Of a stretch of DNA of 39,402 nucleotides, positions 1 to 8,103 are shown one piece after another. A model generated the notes under the pieces. It did not search any database. It was not told the DNA's origin and saw only the letters and a program-made list of their open reading frames with translations. Source of the DNA: a virus; the IMG/VR virus record IMGVR_UViG_3300032011_002986, positions 1 to 39,402 of that record, one strand, 5' to 3'. The stretch's first letter is position 1. Each line of letters starts with the position of its first letter. Made by a program: the position numbers and the translations under genes.

Positions 1-38
1 TGAAGGTTCTTTTTCACAATCAAGTCTGGAAGGACTAC

Positions 39-512
39 GTGAGTAAAAAAATATGGTATGATTGGCATGATATGCGGAGAGATGTTAATACTCTTTGTAG
101 AGCAGTCATGTTAGATAAGTATGATCCAAATGTTATTGTAGGAATTGCTCGGGGAGGACTACTTCCTGGAATTATGATGTCCCATTGGATGCAAAAACCC
201 TTCAAACCCATTATAGCCTCATTAAGAGATTTTCCTGAATGGGAAGATTACTTACCTAGAACAACAGATAAACGTATTCTTATCGTAGATGATATATGTG
301 ATTCTGGAAAAACTTTCGAAAAAATTCATAAACATATCGTTGAAAAGCGAGATGAAATAGACAAGGAAAACCTTGAAATTAGATTCGCCGCTCTTTGGTG
401 GAACAACGAATGTGATTTTGAACCCTATTATTATGTACAAGAGTGCGCAAAGGATTCAGAAAATATCTGGATCCATTTTCCCTGGGAACATTGGTGGAAT
501 GCTCCCGTTTAA
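39..512 (+). CDS. Phosphoribosyltransferase (Gpt/Hpt-like)
   Basis: This 157-residue protein is a type I phosphoribosyltransferase, an enzyme class that joins a free base to PRPP in nucleotide salvage. The PRPP-binding loop is visible as VDDICDSGKT at residues 83-92, preceded by hydrophobic residues (ILI). An upstream VGIARGGLLPG stretch (34-44) matches the conserved region that contacts pyrophosphate in xanthine/hypoxanthine-guanine enzymes. The start is a GTG with a GGAAGGA ribosome site a few bases before it. It is followed closely by a purine-nucleoside-type binding protein, a permease-like gene and a second phosphoribosyltransferase, so purine salvage is the best guess. The substrate base is inferred, not seen. 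The stop codon TGA at bases 1-3 may end the preceding gene. Confidence 0.85.
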   Translation: MSKKIWYDWHDMRRDVNTLCRAVMLDKYDPNVIVGIARGGLLPGIMMSHWMQKPFKPIIASLRDFPEWEDYLPRTTDKRILIVDDICDSGKTFEKIHKHIVEKRDEIDKENLEIRFAALWWNNECDFEPYYYVQECAKDSENIWIHFPWEHWWNAPV

Positions 513-516
513 CAAC

Positions 517-535
517 TTAACTCGGAAGGAGTTAA
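517..535 (+). promoter_or_regulatory. Hairpin overlapping the ribosome binding site
   Basis: A perfect 7-bp inverted repeat, TTAACTC (517-523) and GAGTTAA (529-535), encloses the five-base loop GGAAG. The Shine-Dalgarno sequence GGAAGGAG of the next gene (ATG at 537) lies in the loop and 3' arm, so folding would partly hide it. This could tune translation of the binding protein relative to the upstream phosphoribosyltransferase. The structure is seen; the regulatory role is inferred. Confidence 0.45.
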
Positions 536-536
536 A

Positions 537-1628
537 ATGAAGAAACTAATTGCCTTAATGGCAACGATTGTCGGGTTGGCAATCTTTAGTATAGTAAATG
601 TGTCTGGAGGAAAATTACCTTCAGTTGGTTATGTTCTAGTGGGGCCAAAAAACGATGGTGGTTGGTCAATGAGACATTATCATGGATTCAAATCCTTAGA
701 AAAACATGGTTATAATGTTTCTGGTGTCGAGATGGTGCCAGAATCAGAATCAACAAAAGTATTTCGTAAACTTGCAAGAAAACATGATATTGTTTTTGCA
801 ACTTCATTCGGTTACATGGATGGAATGGTGAAGGCTGCAGCAAAAGACAAAGATACAATTTTCATGCACGCCACAGGATACAAAGGTAACGACTCAAACA
901 TGGACAATTATGTTTGTCACTCATTTCAAGCACGTTATCTAACTGGCATTGCAGCCGGAATGTTGACAAAGACAAATAAGATTGGTGTAGTTGGTTCACA
1001 TCCAATTCCTGAAATTATTCGTAATATTAATGCACTTACACTTGGTGCACAAACAGTAAATCCTGATATTGAAGTTTCTATAGTATGGATAAATTCTTGG
1101 TTTGATCCACCTAAAGATATGGATGCGGCCAAGGCTCTTCTTGATGCAGGAAATGATATACTCTATACAACAACCGATTCACCTAGTGTAGTTGCTCTTG
1201 CTCAACAAGCATGGAAAACTAATGGTAAAGAAGTTTGGAGTATGGGTAATGATGCACCTATGGGAAGTAACGGCCCAGACCGATACATCACAGGAATGAT
1301 GTTCAACTGGAATGTTCTTTACAAACATATCGTTGACCAACTTGCAGCTGGAAAACTCAAAATGAACCAGAGATGGAATTGGGGCTTACAAGAAAATTGT
1401 GTAGGTCTATCTCCATGGGGTAAGAATGTTCCGGGTGAAGTTGTTAATAAAGTTGAAACCGTCAAGATGCAATGGATTCAAGATGATCTGGATACATTCT
1501 TTCCTTTTGATCAAGGAATCACAAAAGCTGATGGAAGCACAGTTGGTAAAGGTGAAATTGCTAGACCTCAAATAGAAACTATGCAATATTTTGTTAAAGG
1601 GGTTGTTTCCCGATTTCCCTCAAAATAA
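537..1628 (+). CDS. BMP-family substrate-binding protein (PnrA/Med-like)
   Basis: This 363-residue protein belongs to the basic membrane protein family, periplasmic or lipoprotein receptors of ABC importers that mostly bind purine nucleosides. It starts with a Sec-type signal (MKK plus a hydrophobic stretch to about residue 22) and lacks an obvious lipobox Cys, so it is probably free in the periplasm. The family's opening VGYVLVGPKNDGGWS motif is at about 30-44, followed by FATSFGYMDG and the IGVVGSHPIPE strand of a periplasmic binding fold. No ABC permease or ATPase gene is next to it. It sits between a phosphoribosyltransferase and a permease-like gene, so it would either feed a host ABC importer or work with the neighbouring membrane protein. 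Ligand identity is inferred from family and context. Confidence 0.85.
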   Translation: MKKLIALMATIVGLAIFSIVNVSGGKLPSVGYVLVGPKNDGGWSMRHYHGFKSLEKHGYNVSGVEMVPESESTKVFRKLARKHDIVFATSFGYMDGMVKAAAKDKDTIFMHATGYKGNDSNMDNYVCHSFQARYLTGIAAGMLTKTNKIGVVGSHPIPEIIRNINALTLGAQTVNPDIEVSIVWINSWFDPPKDMDAAKALLDAGNDILYTTTDSPSVVALAQQAWKTNGKEVWSMGNDAPMGSNGPDRYITGMMFNWNVLYKHIVDQLAAGKLKMNQRWNWGLQENCVGLSPWGKNVPGEVVNKVETVKMQWIQDDLDTFFPFDQGITKADGSTVGKGEIARPQIETMQYFVKGVVSRFPSK

Positions 1629-1645
1629 TATAATGAAAGGTATAT

Positions 1646-2779
1646 ATGGAAGGCTTATTTGAAAGCATTCTGACCGCAGTAGCGGTTGTTATTAATGGTA
1701 TCCCTCAGGGAATTTTGGCGTTAAGCTTTGGCTTCGCAGCTTTTCCTACGGCAATAGCATTTGTAATTGGTATCATTGGTTCGGCATTCTTTATGTCTGT
1801 CGCAACTATATCCTTTCAAGCAGAAACAATCACGTTAGCTGGTACTCTAGGTAATAATATAAAAGAAAGACTTTCTCTTATATTTTGGGGTGCCACCCTA
1901 CTGTTGATTCCCTCTTTGCTTGGAATGAATGAAGCGTTAGTTAATTTTATTGGTCCCCTAGTTGTCACATCAATGATGGCTGGAGTGGGTATTATGTTAG
2001 CGAATGTTTCTGTAGATTTGTTTAAGTCAGAAAAATGGACAGGAGGAGTATCTTTAATTAGTGCTTTACTTGCTTGGTTTTGGACTAAAGACTTAGCACA
2101 AACAATTATATGGTCCGTGAGTTTATCTACACTTTTTTATGTTGCATTAAAGTTTTATGCTCCATTACGCGAAAAGTTAGGTGTCGTACTAGAAGAAATT
2201 GTAGTAGACAGCTCACGCGAAAAGTTTACAACGGGCAACATTGAGTGGAAGTTTTGGACTAATAGAAACATCGTTATTGGTGCTTTATCATTAGCATGTT
2301 TAAACATTGGGGCCAATATTTCATTTGGTAAAATTACTGGAAGTATTGCAGGGACTAATACAAATATAGATCATCTTGCAATTTATTCTAGTCTTGCAGA
2401 TATGGGCTCAGCATTCTTTGGTGGTGGTCCAGTTGAAGCGATAATTTCTGGAACTGCGGCCGCACCTATGCCAATAGTTGCATCTTGTATTATGATGGGA
2501 ATTATGGCAGTTATTCTATTAAGCAAAGCATTGCCTTTGATCGGGCAGTATGTACATAGAGCATCTATTGCAGGTTTTCTTTTTGTATTAGGTGTATTCG
2601 TTACCTTTGCTACAAATATTGCTGGTGCTATTAGCATTGGTGGAACCTTTGCTGGACCATATGGATTTGGAGCAGCAGGAATGGTAATTGGCGCTGCAGC
2701 ATTTGTAACTGCAAAATTTAATCCTTTTTATGGTTTGCTTGCAGGATTTGCTACAAGCCTAATCATGATGGGGGCTTAA
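1646..2779 (+). CDS. Multi-pass membrane transporter, possibly NCS2/purine-permease-like
   Basis: This 377-residue protein is hydrophobic almost throughout, with roughly ten predicted membrane segments and one longer polar stretch near the middle (about residues 180-205). The pattern of small-residue-rich helices, an early SFQAETITLAG stretch and a later GGGPVEAIISGTAAAP segment resembles nucleobase transporters of the NCS2/AzgA type, but I cannot confirm the family by eye. It starts at ATG after a GAAAGG ribosome site. The next gene, a phosphoribosyltransferase, begins one base after its stop, suggesting translation coupling and a shared task: bring a base across the inner membrane and trap it as a nucleotide. 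An ABC-type BMP permease is a less likely alternative, as no ATPase is nearby. Confidence 0.55.
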   Translation: MEGLFESILTAVAVVINGIPQGILALSFGFAAFPTAIAFVIGIIGSAFFMSVATISFQAETITLAGTLGNNIKERLSLIFWGATLLLIPSLLGMNEALVNFIGPLVVTSMMAGVGIMLANVSVDLFKSEKWTGGVSLISALLAWFWTKDLAQTIIWSVSLSTLFYVALKFYAPLREKLGVVLEEIVVDSSREKFTTGNIEWKFWTNRNIVIGALSLACLNIGANISFGKITGSIAGTNTNIDHLAIYSSLADMGSAFFGGGPVEAIISGTAAAPMPIVASCIMMGIMAVILLSKALPLIGQYVHRASIAGFLFVLGVFVTFATNIAGAISIGGTFAGPYGFGAAGMVIGAAAFVTAKFNPFYGLLAGFATSLIMMGA

Positions 2780-2780
2780 T

Positions 2781-3371
2781 ATGGCTTGGGGAGAACCTTT
2801 TACAGATGAGTTCTACGAATTAAAAGTCGCAGGACTTACACGTAAGTTACCCAAAGTCAAAATCAATGACGAGCTCGCTATTGCGAGCTTTGTCATATTG
2901 GGTGATACAGAATTAATAGAAGAATGTGCTGAAGCAATGATTCTTCTGAATAATTTTCCAAAGAAAGATGAAATTGATATTTTTTGTACACCAGAAGCAA
3001 AGGGAATACCGTTGGTACATACCATTGCAAGAAGGTTAGAAAAAGATTATGTCATTGCAAGAAAATCTATCAAAGGATATATGAATGATCCTATGATAGA
3101 AAAAGTTCAATCTATCACTACAATCGGCGCACAAACACTTGTCCTTGATAGGAGTGATGTTAAGAAATTAGAAGGAAAGAGAGTAGGTATTATTGATGAT
3201 GTAGTATCTACAGGGGGCTCTTTGATAGGACTTCAGACAATGTTAGAAAAAATTGATTGTTCTATTGTATGTAAAGCAGCTGTTTTATTGGAAGAGGCTG
3301 GATATGCCAAAGGTGATATACTTTATTTAGAAAAACTCCCAATTTTTAAACCAGATGATTCCGATAATTGA
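2781..3371 (+). CDS. Phosphoribosyltransferase (adenine PRT-like)
   Basis: This 196-residue protein has the PRPP-binding motif VGIIDDVVSTGGS at residues 135-147, and a preceding TPEAKGIPLVH region (70-80) like the hood of adenine/xanthine phosphoribosyltransferases (Apt/Xpt). It is predicted to convert a purine base plus PRPP into the mononucleotide in the cytoplasm. It directly follows the permease-like gene and its last 17 bases overlap the next gene. Two different phosphoribosyltransferases in one cassette suggest two different bases. Which base each uses cannot be told from sequence alone. Confidence 0.85.
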   Translation: MAWGEPFTDEFYELKVAGLTRKLPKVKINDELAIASFVILGDTELIEECAEAMILLNNFPKKDEIDIFCTPEAKGIPLVHTIARRLEKDYVIARKSIKGYMNDPMIEKVQSITTIGAQTLVLDRSDVKKLEGKRVGIIDDVVSTGGSLIGLQTMLEKIDCSIVCKAAVLLEEAGYAKGDILYLEKLPIFKPDDSDN

Positions 3372-4251
3372 TTTGAAAAGTGATACTTGCGAAGCGCAGA
3401 TGTATGACGCTTATACAACTGTGGGATTCGCAGTATTCACTAATGTTTATGATGAGTGGCTATCAGAATTTCAAGACTGGAAGCAACTCATGGACGAGTT
3501 CTTCCAACTACCATTAGATGTGAAAAAGAAATATGTATATAATGGAGTAAAGGGTTCCTCAACATGTCGTGCCGGCTGGGGCGAGATGGGTTATATTCAG
3601 AGTCGAGATGGTGATTCGAAAGAATCATATAATTGGATTGAACCAGCAAGAATGCAAGAACAATATTGGCCTACAGAAATTCCAGAGTTTAAACCATTAG
3701 CTCAATCTATCCTTCAGATCTCTCAACGTCTTTCTTATCAATTTTTCAATAAGTTTGAAAGTATGTTCAAACATAAAAAAGGATATTTAATAGATAAGCA
3801 TACGAATGGTTATGTTAATATGAGAATGCTTCATTATCCAGCGCACAAGAAGCAAGAGGATCACGAGTTCGGAGGAGAACATACTGATTATGGTTCTATC
3901 ACTTTACTCTTTCGTTTCGATGATGTTGGAGGTTTACAAGTACAGGATAGAAAAACAGATGAATGGATTGATGCTCCTGTAGTGAAAAATTCAATAGTAT
4001 TAAACATTGGAGATATGTTTCAAAGATGGTCTAATGATACGTTAAAATCAACTAATCATAGAGTTGTTAATACAGTTCATACAAACTCTAGATATTCAAT
4101 GCCGTATTTTGTAGATCCCGGTAGAGATGTATTAATTAAGAATTTCACAGATGAACCAGATAAACATTTACCAATTTCTACCGATGAATATTTTAAACAG
4201 ACACTAGCTCTACACAATGTTGAACAGAGTTGGGAACAACAGATTAATTAA
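3355..4251 (+). CDS. Fe(II)/2-oxoglutarate oxygenase, isopenicillin-N-synthase-like
   Basis: This 298-residue protein is a non-haem iron oxygenase of the IPNS-like superfamily. The metal-binding triad is present as H176-T-D178 and H235 (in STNHRVV), and the 2-oxoglutarate-binding R-Y-S signature is at 246-248. The N-terminal region has the usual IPNS-type start (IPIIDLKS). Members hydroxylate or oxidise small molecules, and thymine 7-hydroxylase belongs to this broad fold. Because it overlaps the end of a phosphoribosyltransferase in a base-salvage cassette, a nucleobase or nucleoside substrate is conceivable. Marine T4-like phages often carry 2OG oxygenases of unknown role, so this stays a hypothesis. 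Confidence 0.85.
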   Translation: MIPIIDLKSDTCEAQMYDAYTTVGFAVFTNVYDEWLSEFQDWKQLMDEFFQLPLDVKKKYVYNGVKGSSTCRAGWGEMGYIQSRDGDSKESYNWIEPARMQEQYWPTEIPEFKPLAQSILQISQRLSYQFFNKFESMFKHKKGYLIDKHTNGYVNMRMLHYPAHKKQEDHEFGGEHTDYGSITLLFRFDDVGGLQVQDRKTDEWIDAPVVKNSIVLNIGDMFQRWSNDTLKSTNHRVVNTVHTNSRYSMPYFVDPGRDVLIKNFTDEPDKHLPISTDEYFKQTLALHNVEQSWEQQIN

Positions 4252-4261
4252 AAAGGAAAAT

Positions 4262-4567
4262 ATGTTACCAGTATTATTATTTAATGTGATTTCAGGACTT
4301 GTTATGGACAAAGCTCAAGACCTTGCGAAAGAACACGTGGAAGCAATGATTGATAGTATCATTCCAGATGATGCAAAAGAAGAGTTAGATGATCTCGTTA
4401 AATCAGATCCTACTCACATGTTTGAAACAGCAAAAGATGCTTTAGTAGGTGCAGTCGAAGGAAAGCTTCCTATACCATTAAAAGATGGAACTATTAAACC
4501 TATAGAACTTATTATTAAAGTGAAATTCGATCCTACCACTATGGATTTAGATATCGAAAAAGCTTGA
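4262..4567 (+). CDS. Conserved phage hypothetical protein, small acidic
   Basis: This is a 101-residue protein starting at the ATG at 4262, chosen because AAAAGGAAAAT just upstream gives a ribosome site; longer in-frame forms would run into the oxygenase gene. It has a hydrophobic N-terminus (MLPVLLFNVISGLVM), an acidic helical middle and a C-terminal strand-rich part ending in DIEKA. I do not recognise a domain. Its stop codon lies inside the -35 box of the following promoter. Confidence 0.6.
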   Translation: MLPVLLFNVISGLVMDKAQDLAKEHVEAMIDSIIPDDAKEELDDLVKSDPTHMFETAKDALVGAVEGKLPIPLKDGTIKPIELIIKVKFDPTTMDLDIEKA

Positions 4568-4592
4568 CATTTGTTTTAACCTGTGGTATAAT
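4564..4592 (+). promoter_or_regulatory. Consensus sigma70 promoter for uvsX
   Basis: TTGACA at 4564-4569 and TATAAT at 4587-4592 are both perfect consensus boxes separated by exactly 17 bases. The uvsX start lies 27 bases beyond the -10 box. A second TATAAT at 4594-4599 overlaps. Such a promoter should be read by unmodified host RNA polymerase, so early expression of the recombination/helicase genes is expected. Confidence 0.85.
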
Positions 4593-4619
4593 ATATAATG
4601 ATTAAAGTGAAAGGATTAA

Positions 4620-5684
4620 ATGAGTTATTTTGATGAAATGTTGAAAGTAGCGAACAACACTTATGGTTCAAAAGTGAGTGATGGTGTTGAAGCTGGAGAT
4701 GTCGAAAGTTATATCGACACAGGATCATACATATTAAATGGATTATTATCTGGGAGTATCTATGGAGGATTACCTTCTAATAAAATCACTGCGTTCGCTG
4801 GTGAAAGTTCTACAGGAAAAACTTTCTTTGTCTTGGGTTGTGTCAGACAGTTTCTTGCAGATAATCCTAGCGGCGGTGTTATTTACTTTGAGTCTGAATC
4901 CGCTTTAACAAAACAGATGATAGAATCAAGAGGAATTGATTCTAACCGAATGATTATCCTGCCCGTTGCAACAGTTCAAGAATTTAGAACACAAGCAACA
5001 AAAATTTTAGAAAAACATTTAGAAGAATCTGAAAAAGATCGACCACCAATGATGTTATGTTTAGATTCATTAGGTAATCTTTCTACCTCTAAAGAGATGG
5101 AAGATGTTAGCGATGGTAAAGAGACCAGAGATATGACCAGAGCTCAAATGGTTAAAGGAACATTTAGAGTTCTTACTTTGTTAGGAGGTAAAGCAAAGGT
5201 TCCTCTTGTTGTTACTAATCACACATATGATCAAATAGGGACACTGTTTCCTCAAAAGATTATGGGTGGTGGAACCGGTCTCCATTATGCCGCATCTAGC
5301 ATAGTATTCCTGTCTAAGAAGAAAGAAAAGGATGGGACTGAGGTAATTGGTAATATAGTCCATTGTAGAAATTTTAAATCTCGGCTCACTAAAGAGAATA
5401 AGATGATTGATGTTCTTCTTACTTATAAAGAAGGATTAAATCGTTATTATGGTTTAGCAGAATTAGCTGAGAAGTATGGAATCTTTAAAAAGGTTTCTAC
5501 TAGATTAGAAATGCCAGATGGTGAAAAAGTTTTCTTGAAATCAATTCTAAAAAATCCTACTAAGTATTTTACCAAAGAGATTTTAGATAAAATAGATGCA
5601 GTAGCCCATAAAGAATTTCTTTATGGTGAAGTCGGTCTTGAAGAAGAAGCAGCAGAGGAAGAGGATGTCGAACGAACTGACTAA
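4620..5684 (+). CDS. uvsX: UvsX RecA-like recombinase
   Basis: This 354-residue protein is the T4-type RecA homologue that forms filaments on single-stranded DNA and drives strand exchange and recombination-dependent replication. Walker A is GESSTGKT (61-68). Walker B ends at D149 in [10 protein letters not shown]. The DNA-binding loop region around [12 protein letters not shown] follows. T4 UvsX is slightly longer (about 390 residues). The tail is highly acidic ([11 protein letters not shown]), as in UvsX proteins. It is the first gene after a consensus sigma70 promoter and is followed by a small gene and gp41 helicase, the same order as T4 uvsX-40-41. Confidence 0.95.
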   Translation: MSYFDEMLKVANNTYGSKVSDGVEAGDVESYIDTGSYILNGLLSGSIYGGLPSNKITAFAGESSTGKTFFVLGCVRQFLADNPSGGVIYFESESALTKQMIESRGIDSNRMIILPVATVQEFRTQATKILEKHLEESEKDRPPMMLCLDSLGNLSTSKEMEDVSDGKETRDMTRAQMVKGTFRVLTLLGGKAKVPLVVTNHTYDQIGTLFPQKIMGGGTGLHYAASSIVFLSKKKEKDGTEVIGNIVHCRNFKSRLTKENKMIDVLLTYKEGLNRYYGLAELAEKYGIFKKVSTRLEMPDGEKVFLKSILKNPTKYFTKEILDKIDAVAHKEFLYGEVGLEEEAAEEEDVERTD

Positions 5685-6084
5685 AGAAGATTATGTTAGG
5701 ATTAATACTTATTATAGATTAGTCCCTCATCCAGAATATCCTGATGATATTGCTAATCAATGCATAGAGATGACAACCGGACCTTTTAAAGGTGTCATTT
5801 ATAAGTATGGTAAATTTCAAGTAGCCCCGCCAGATGCAGAAGATGAAAGTACTGCAAAGTATGAATATGATGTAATACTAGTTCCACCTGAATTAGAAGG
5901 AGTTGAACACTCTGATGAAGAAGGTGAAGAATTTGAATTTATGATTGGTGAAATATTAGTGAAATTATTATGGGACAGATATTTAGAACAAGACAACGCA
6001 GAAATGACAAACCCAATAACCTTTGTGGAGGACGATGAATCAACGGATAGAGCACCTAATACTATCTCATTTGATACACAATGA
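5665..6084 (+). CDS. Hypothetical protein between uvsX and gp41 (gp40 position)
   Basis: This 139-residue acidic protein starts at the ATG at 5665 with GAGGAAGAGG just before it, and overlaps the end of uvsX by 20 bases. It contains a central strand-rich part ([19 protein letters not shown]) and an acidic region ([11 protein letters not shown]) before a helical end. Its place matches T4 gene 40, a helicase-assembly factor, but I see no clear sequence likeness, so that role is only positional. Its 3' end overlaps the helicase gene by 50 bases. Confidence 0.65.
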   Translation: MSNELTKEDYVRINTYYRLVPHPEYPDDIANQCIEMTTGPFKGVIYKYGKFQVAPPDAEDESTAKYEYDVILVPPELEGVEHSDEEGEEFEFMIGEILVKLLWDRYLEQDNAEMTNPITFVEDDESTDRAPNTISFDTQ

Positions 6085-7444
6085 ACCTTTTTCCCGAAAG
6101 GTTTCCCCTTATATAAGGCAAGAATATTTTGATGATAATTCAGAAAAACTTATCTTCAAACAAGTACAAGACTATATTGTTAAACATAATAGTCTACCTA
6201 CAAAGCAAAGTCTTCTAATTGATTTAGATCAACAAGAAGGTTTGCATGAGAATGAATATCAAAAAGCTACAGAAATAATTAATACCTTAGATAAACCTGA
6301 GGATAAAGATGTAACTGCTTGGCTTATTGAACAATCAGAAACCTTCTGCCAAGATAAGGCAATTTATAATGCGGTTGTTGATGCAATTGCTATTTTAGAA
6401 GGTAACGAAAATAAATCAAATTTACAAAAAGGTGCTATTCCATCTTTATTGTCAGATGCGTTAGCAGTATCATTTGATCCCCATGTAGGTCATGATTTTA
6501 TTGAAGATGCAAATGAAAGATTTGATTTTTATCATAGAATCGAAGAGAAGATTGAATTCGATCTTGAAATGTTTAATAAGATCACTAAAGGAGGGTTACC
6601 TAACAAAACCCTTAATATATGTCTTGCTGGAACTGGTGTCGGTAAGTCTCTTTTTATGTGCCATCATGCTGCTAGTTGTTTATCCATAAACAAGAATGTT
6701 CTTTATATTACTTTGGAAATGGCTGAAGAAAGGATCGCTGAAAGAATAGATGCAAATCTTTTAGATATACCTATTAGTCAATTAGAAGAACTTTCAAGGG
6801 ATATGTATCAAAAGAAAATTGATAAGATAAATGCAAAGACTAAGGGTAAAATTATTATTAAGGAATACCCCACTGCTGCAGCAAGTGCAATGCATTTTAA
6901 AAATCTTTTATCAGAATTAAAGTTGAAACGTAATTTTACTCCTGATATAATATTCATAGATTATTTGAATATATGTTCAAGTGCAAGAATCAGAACAGGA
7001 GCAAACGTAAATTCGTATACTTATATTAAATCAATTGCTGAAGAGTTAAGAGGATTAGCGGTAGAATTTAATGTTCCCATTGTATCCGCGACGCAGACCA
7101 CAAGATCAGGTTTTACAAGTACAGATATTGGATTAGAAGATACTTCTGAAAGTTTTGGTTTACCAGCAACTGCTGATTTTATGTTTGCTATAATATCCTC
7201 TGATGAAATGGAAGAATTAAATCAATTACTTGTAAAACAATTAAAGAATAGATATAATGATCCCACATCTTATAAGAAGTTTATTATAGGTATAGACAGA
7301 TCTAAGATGAGATTATATGACGTAGAACAAAAGGCCCAAGATGATATTGCAGATAGTGGGCAAGATGATGAACCATTATTTGATCAATCCACCGGCAATA
7401 GAATGCGCAATAAAGTAGACTTTGGTACTTTTCAATATGAATGA
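6035..7444 (+). CDS. 41: Replicative DNA helicase gp41 (DnaB family)
   Basis: This 469-residue hexameric 5'-3' helicase unwinds the replication fork and works with gp61 primase. The start ATG at 6035 follows a GGAGGA ribosome site. The N-terminal sequence ([15 protein letters not shown]) closely resembles the start of T4 gp41. Walker A is AGTGVGKS (198-205), and the Walker B region is FIDYLNI. A DnaB-like catalytic and arginine-containing C-terminal core follows (SATQTTRSG, KNRYNDP). The C-terminal tail is acidic and low in complexity. The partner primase is encoded at 20532, after the virion genes. Confidence 0.95.
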   Translation: MNQRIEHLILSHLIHNEPFSRKVSPYIRQEYFDDNSEKLIFKQVQDYIVKHNSLPTKQSLLIDLDQQEGLHENEYQKATEIINTLDKPEDKDVTAWLIEQSETFCQDKAIYNAVVDAIAILEGNENKSNLQKGAIPSLLSDALAVSFDPHVGHDFIEDANERFDFYHRIEEKIEFDLEMFNKITKGGLPNKTLNICLAGTGVGKSLFMCHHAASCLSINKNVLYITLEMAEERIAERIDANLLDIPISQLEELSRDMYQKKIDKINAKTKGKIIIKEYPTAAASAMHFKNLLSELKLKRNFTPDIIFIDYLNICSSARIRTGANVNSYTYIKSIAEELRGLAVEFNVPIVSATQTTRSGFTSTDIGLEDTSESFGLPATADFMFAIISSDEMEELNQLLVKQLKNRYNDPTSYKKFIIGIDRSKMRLYDVEQKAQDDIADSGQDDEPLFDQSTGNRMRNKVDFGTFQYE

Positions 7445-8054
7445 TTTAGATTTTGTTAAAAATTCATTAGGATGTATAAACGAAGCCTTTAAAGAATTTA
7501 AGAGTTCTTATAATACATTGGAATTCGGCTTCCGGAAACCTATTTCTCATTGGCATGTCTGCGCCAACAGAATGGAAGAAATATTAGAAGAAGAATTAGA
7601 TTTTTCTTGTTATGTTACTATACGAAAAGATAGAAGCCATGCTTTATATGAAATGACCTTTGATGGAGCCGCTAATGTTCCCGAAGAACATATTTCAGAA
7701 TCTGAATTAGAAATAACAATTAACTTATCACCAGAATTTTATACGCAACAACTATCTATTCCGGACGATACTTGGGAAAACTATAAACAACAACTTACCC
7801 TCACTTTCATTCATGAATTAACACATTCTTTACAATTAGATGACGGCAAAAAGAAAAAAGATAATGATTATTTTTCAAGCCCATTTGAAATAGATGCGTA
7901 TAGTTCTGAACTCGCCTTTGATATGTTTCTTTATAATAAAGAAGAAAAAACTTGCGATTCGTATGCAAGGTATGCTACAATAGATTCTAAGGTTTCTAAT
8001 AAAATGAAAACCTTGGCAAAAGAGAAATATCAGTATCTTAAAAATACTAAATAG
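7437..8054 (+). CDS. Zincin-like protein with HELTH motif
   Basis: This 205-residue protein (ATG at 7437; a TTG five codons earlier is possible) carries H126-E-L-T-H130, the zinc-binding HExxH core of metallopeptidases. A glutamate-bearing helix follows about 20 residues later (PFEIDAYSSELA, E151), placed like the third zinc ligand of gluzincin-type enzymes. It is probably a zinc metallopeptidase or a degenerate member. No signal peptide is visible, so it should act inside the cell. It overlaps the end of gp41 and precedes the capsid-cargo-like genes. Substrate is unknown. Confidence 0.6.
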   Translation: MNDLDFVKNSLGCINEAFKEFKSSYNTLEFGFRKPISHWHVCANRMEEILEEELDFSCYVTIRKDRSHALYEMTFDGAANVPEEHISESELEITINLSPEFYTQQLSIPDDTWENYKQQLTLTFIHELTHSLQLDDGKKKKDNDYFSSPFEIDAYSSELAFDMFLYNKEEKTCDSYARYATIDSKVSNKMKTLAKEKYQYLKNTK

Positions 8055-8103
8055 AGTATAATTCTAATAATTGGAGAAGAATGGATTATACGGTAGAGAA
8101 AAA

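Noticed and set aside
8057-8062. TATAAT before the 8104 gene as a promoter
   Set aside because: No acceptable -35 box at 16-18 bases upstream (the position reads TATCTT); common by chance in AT-rich DNA.
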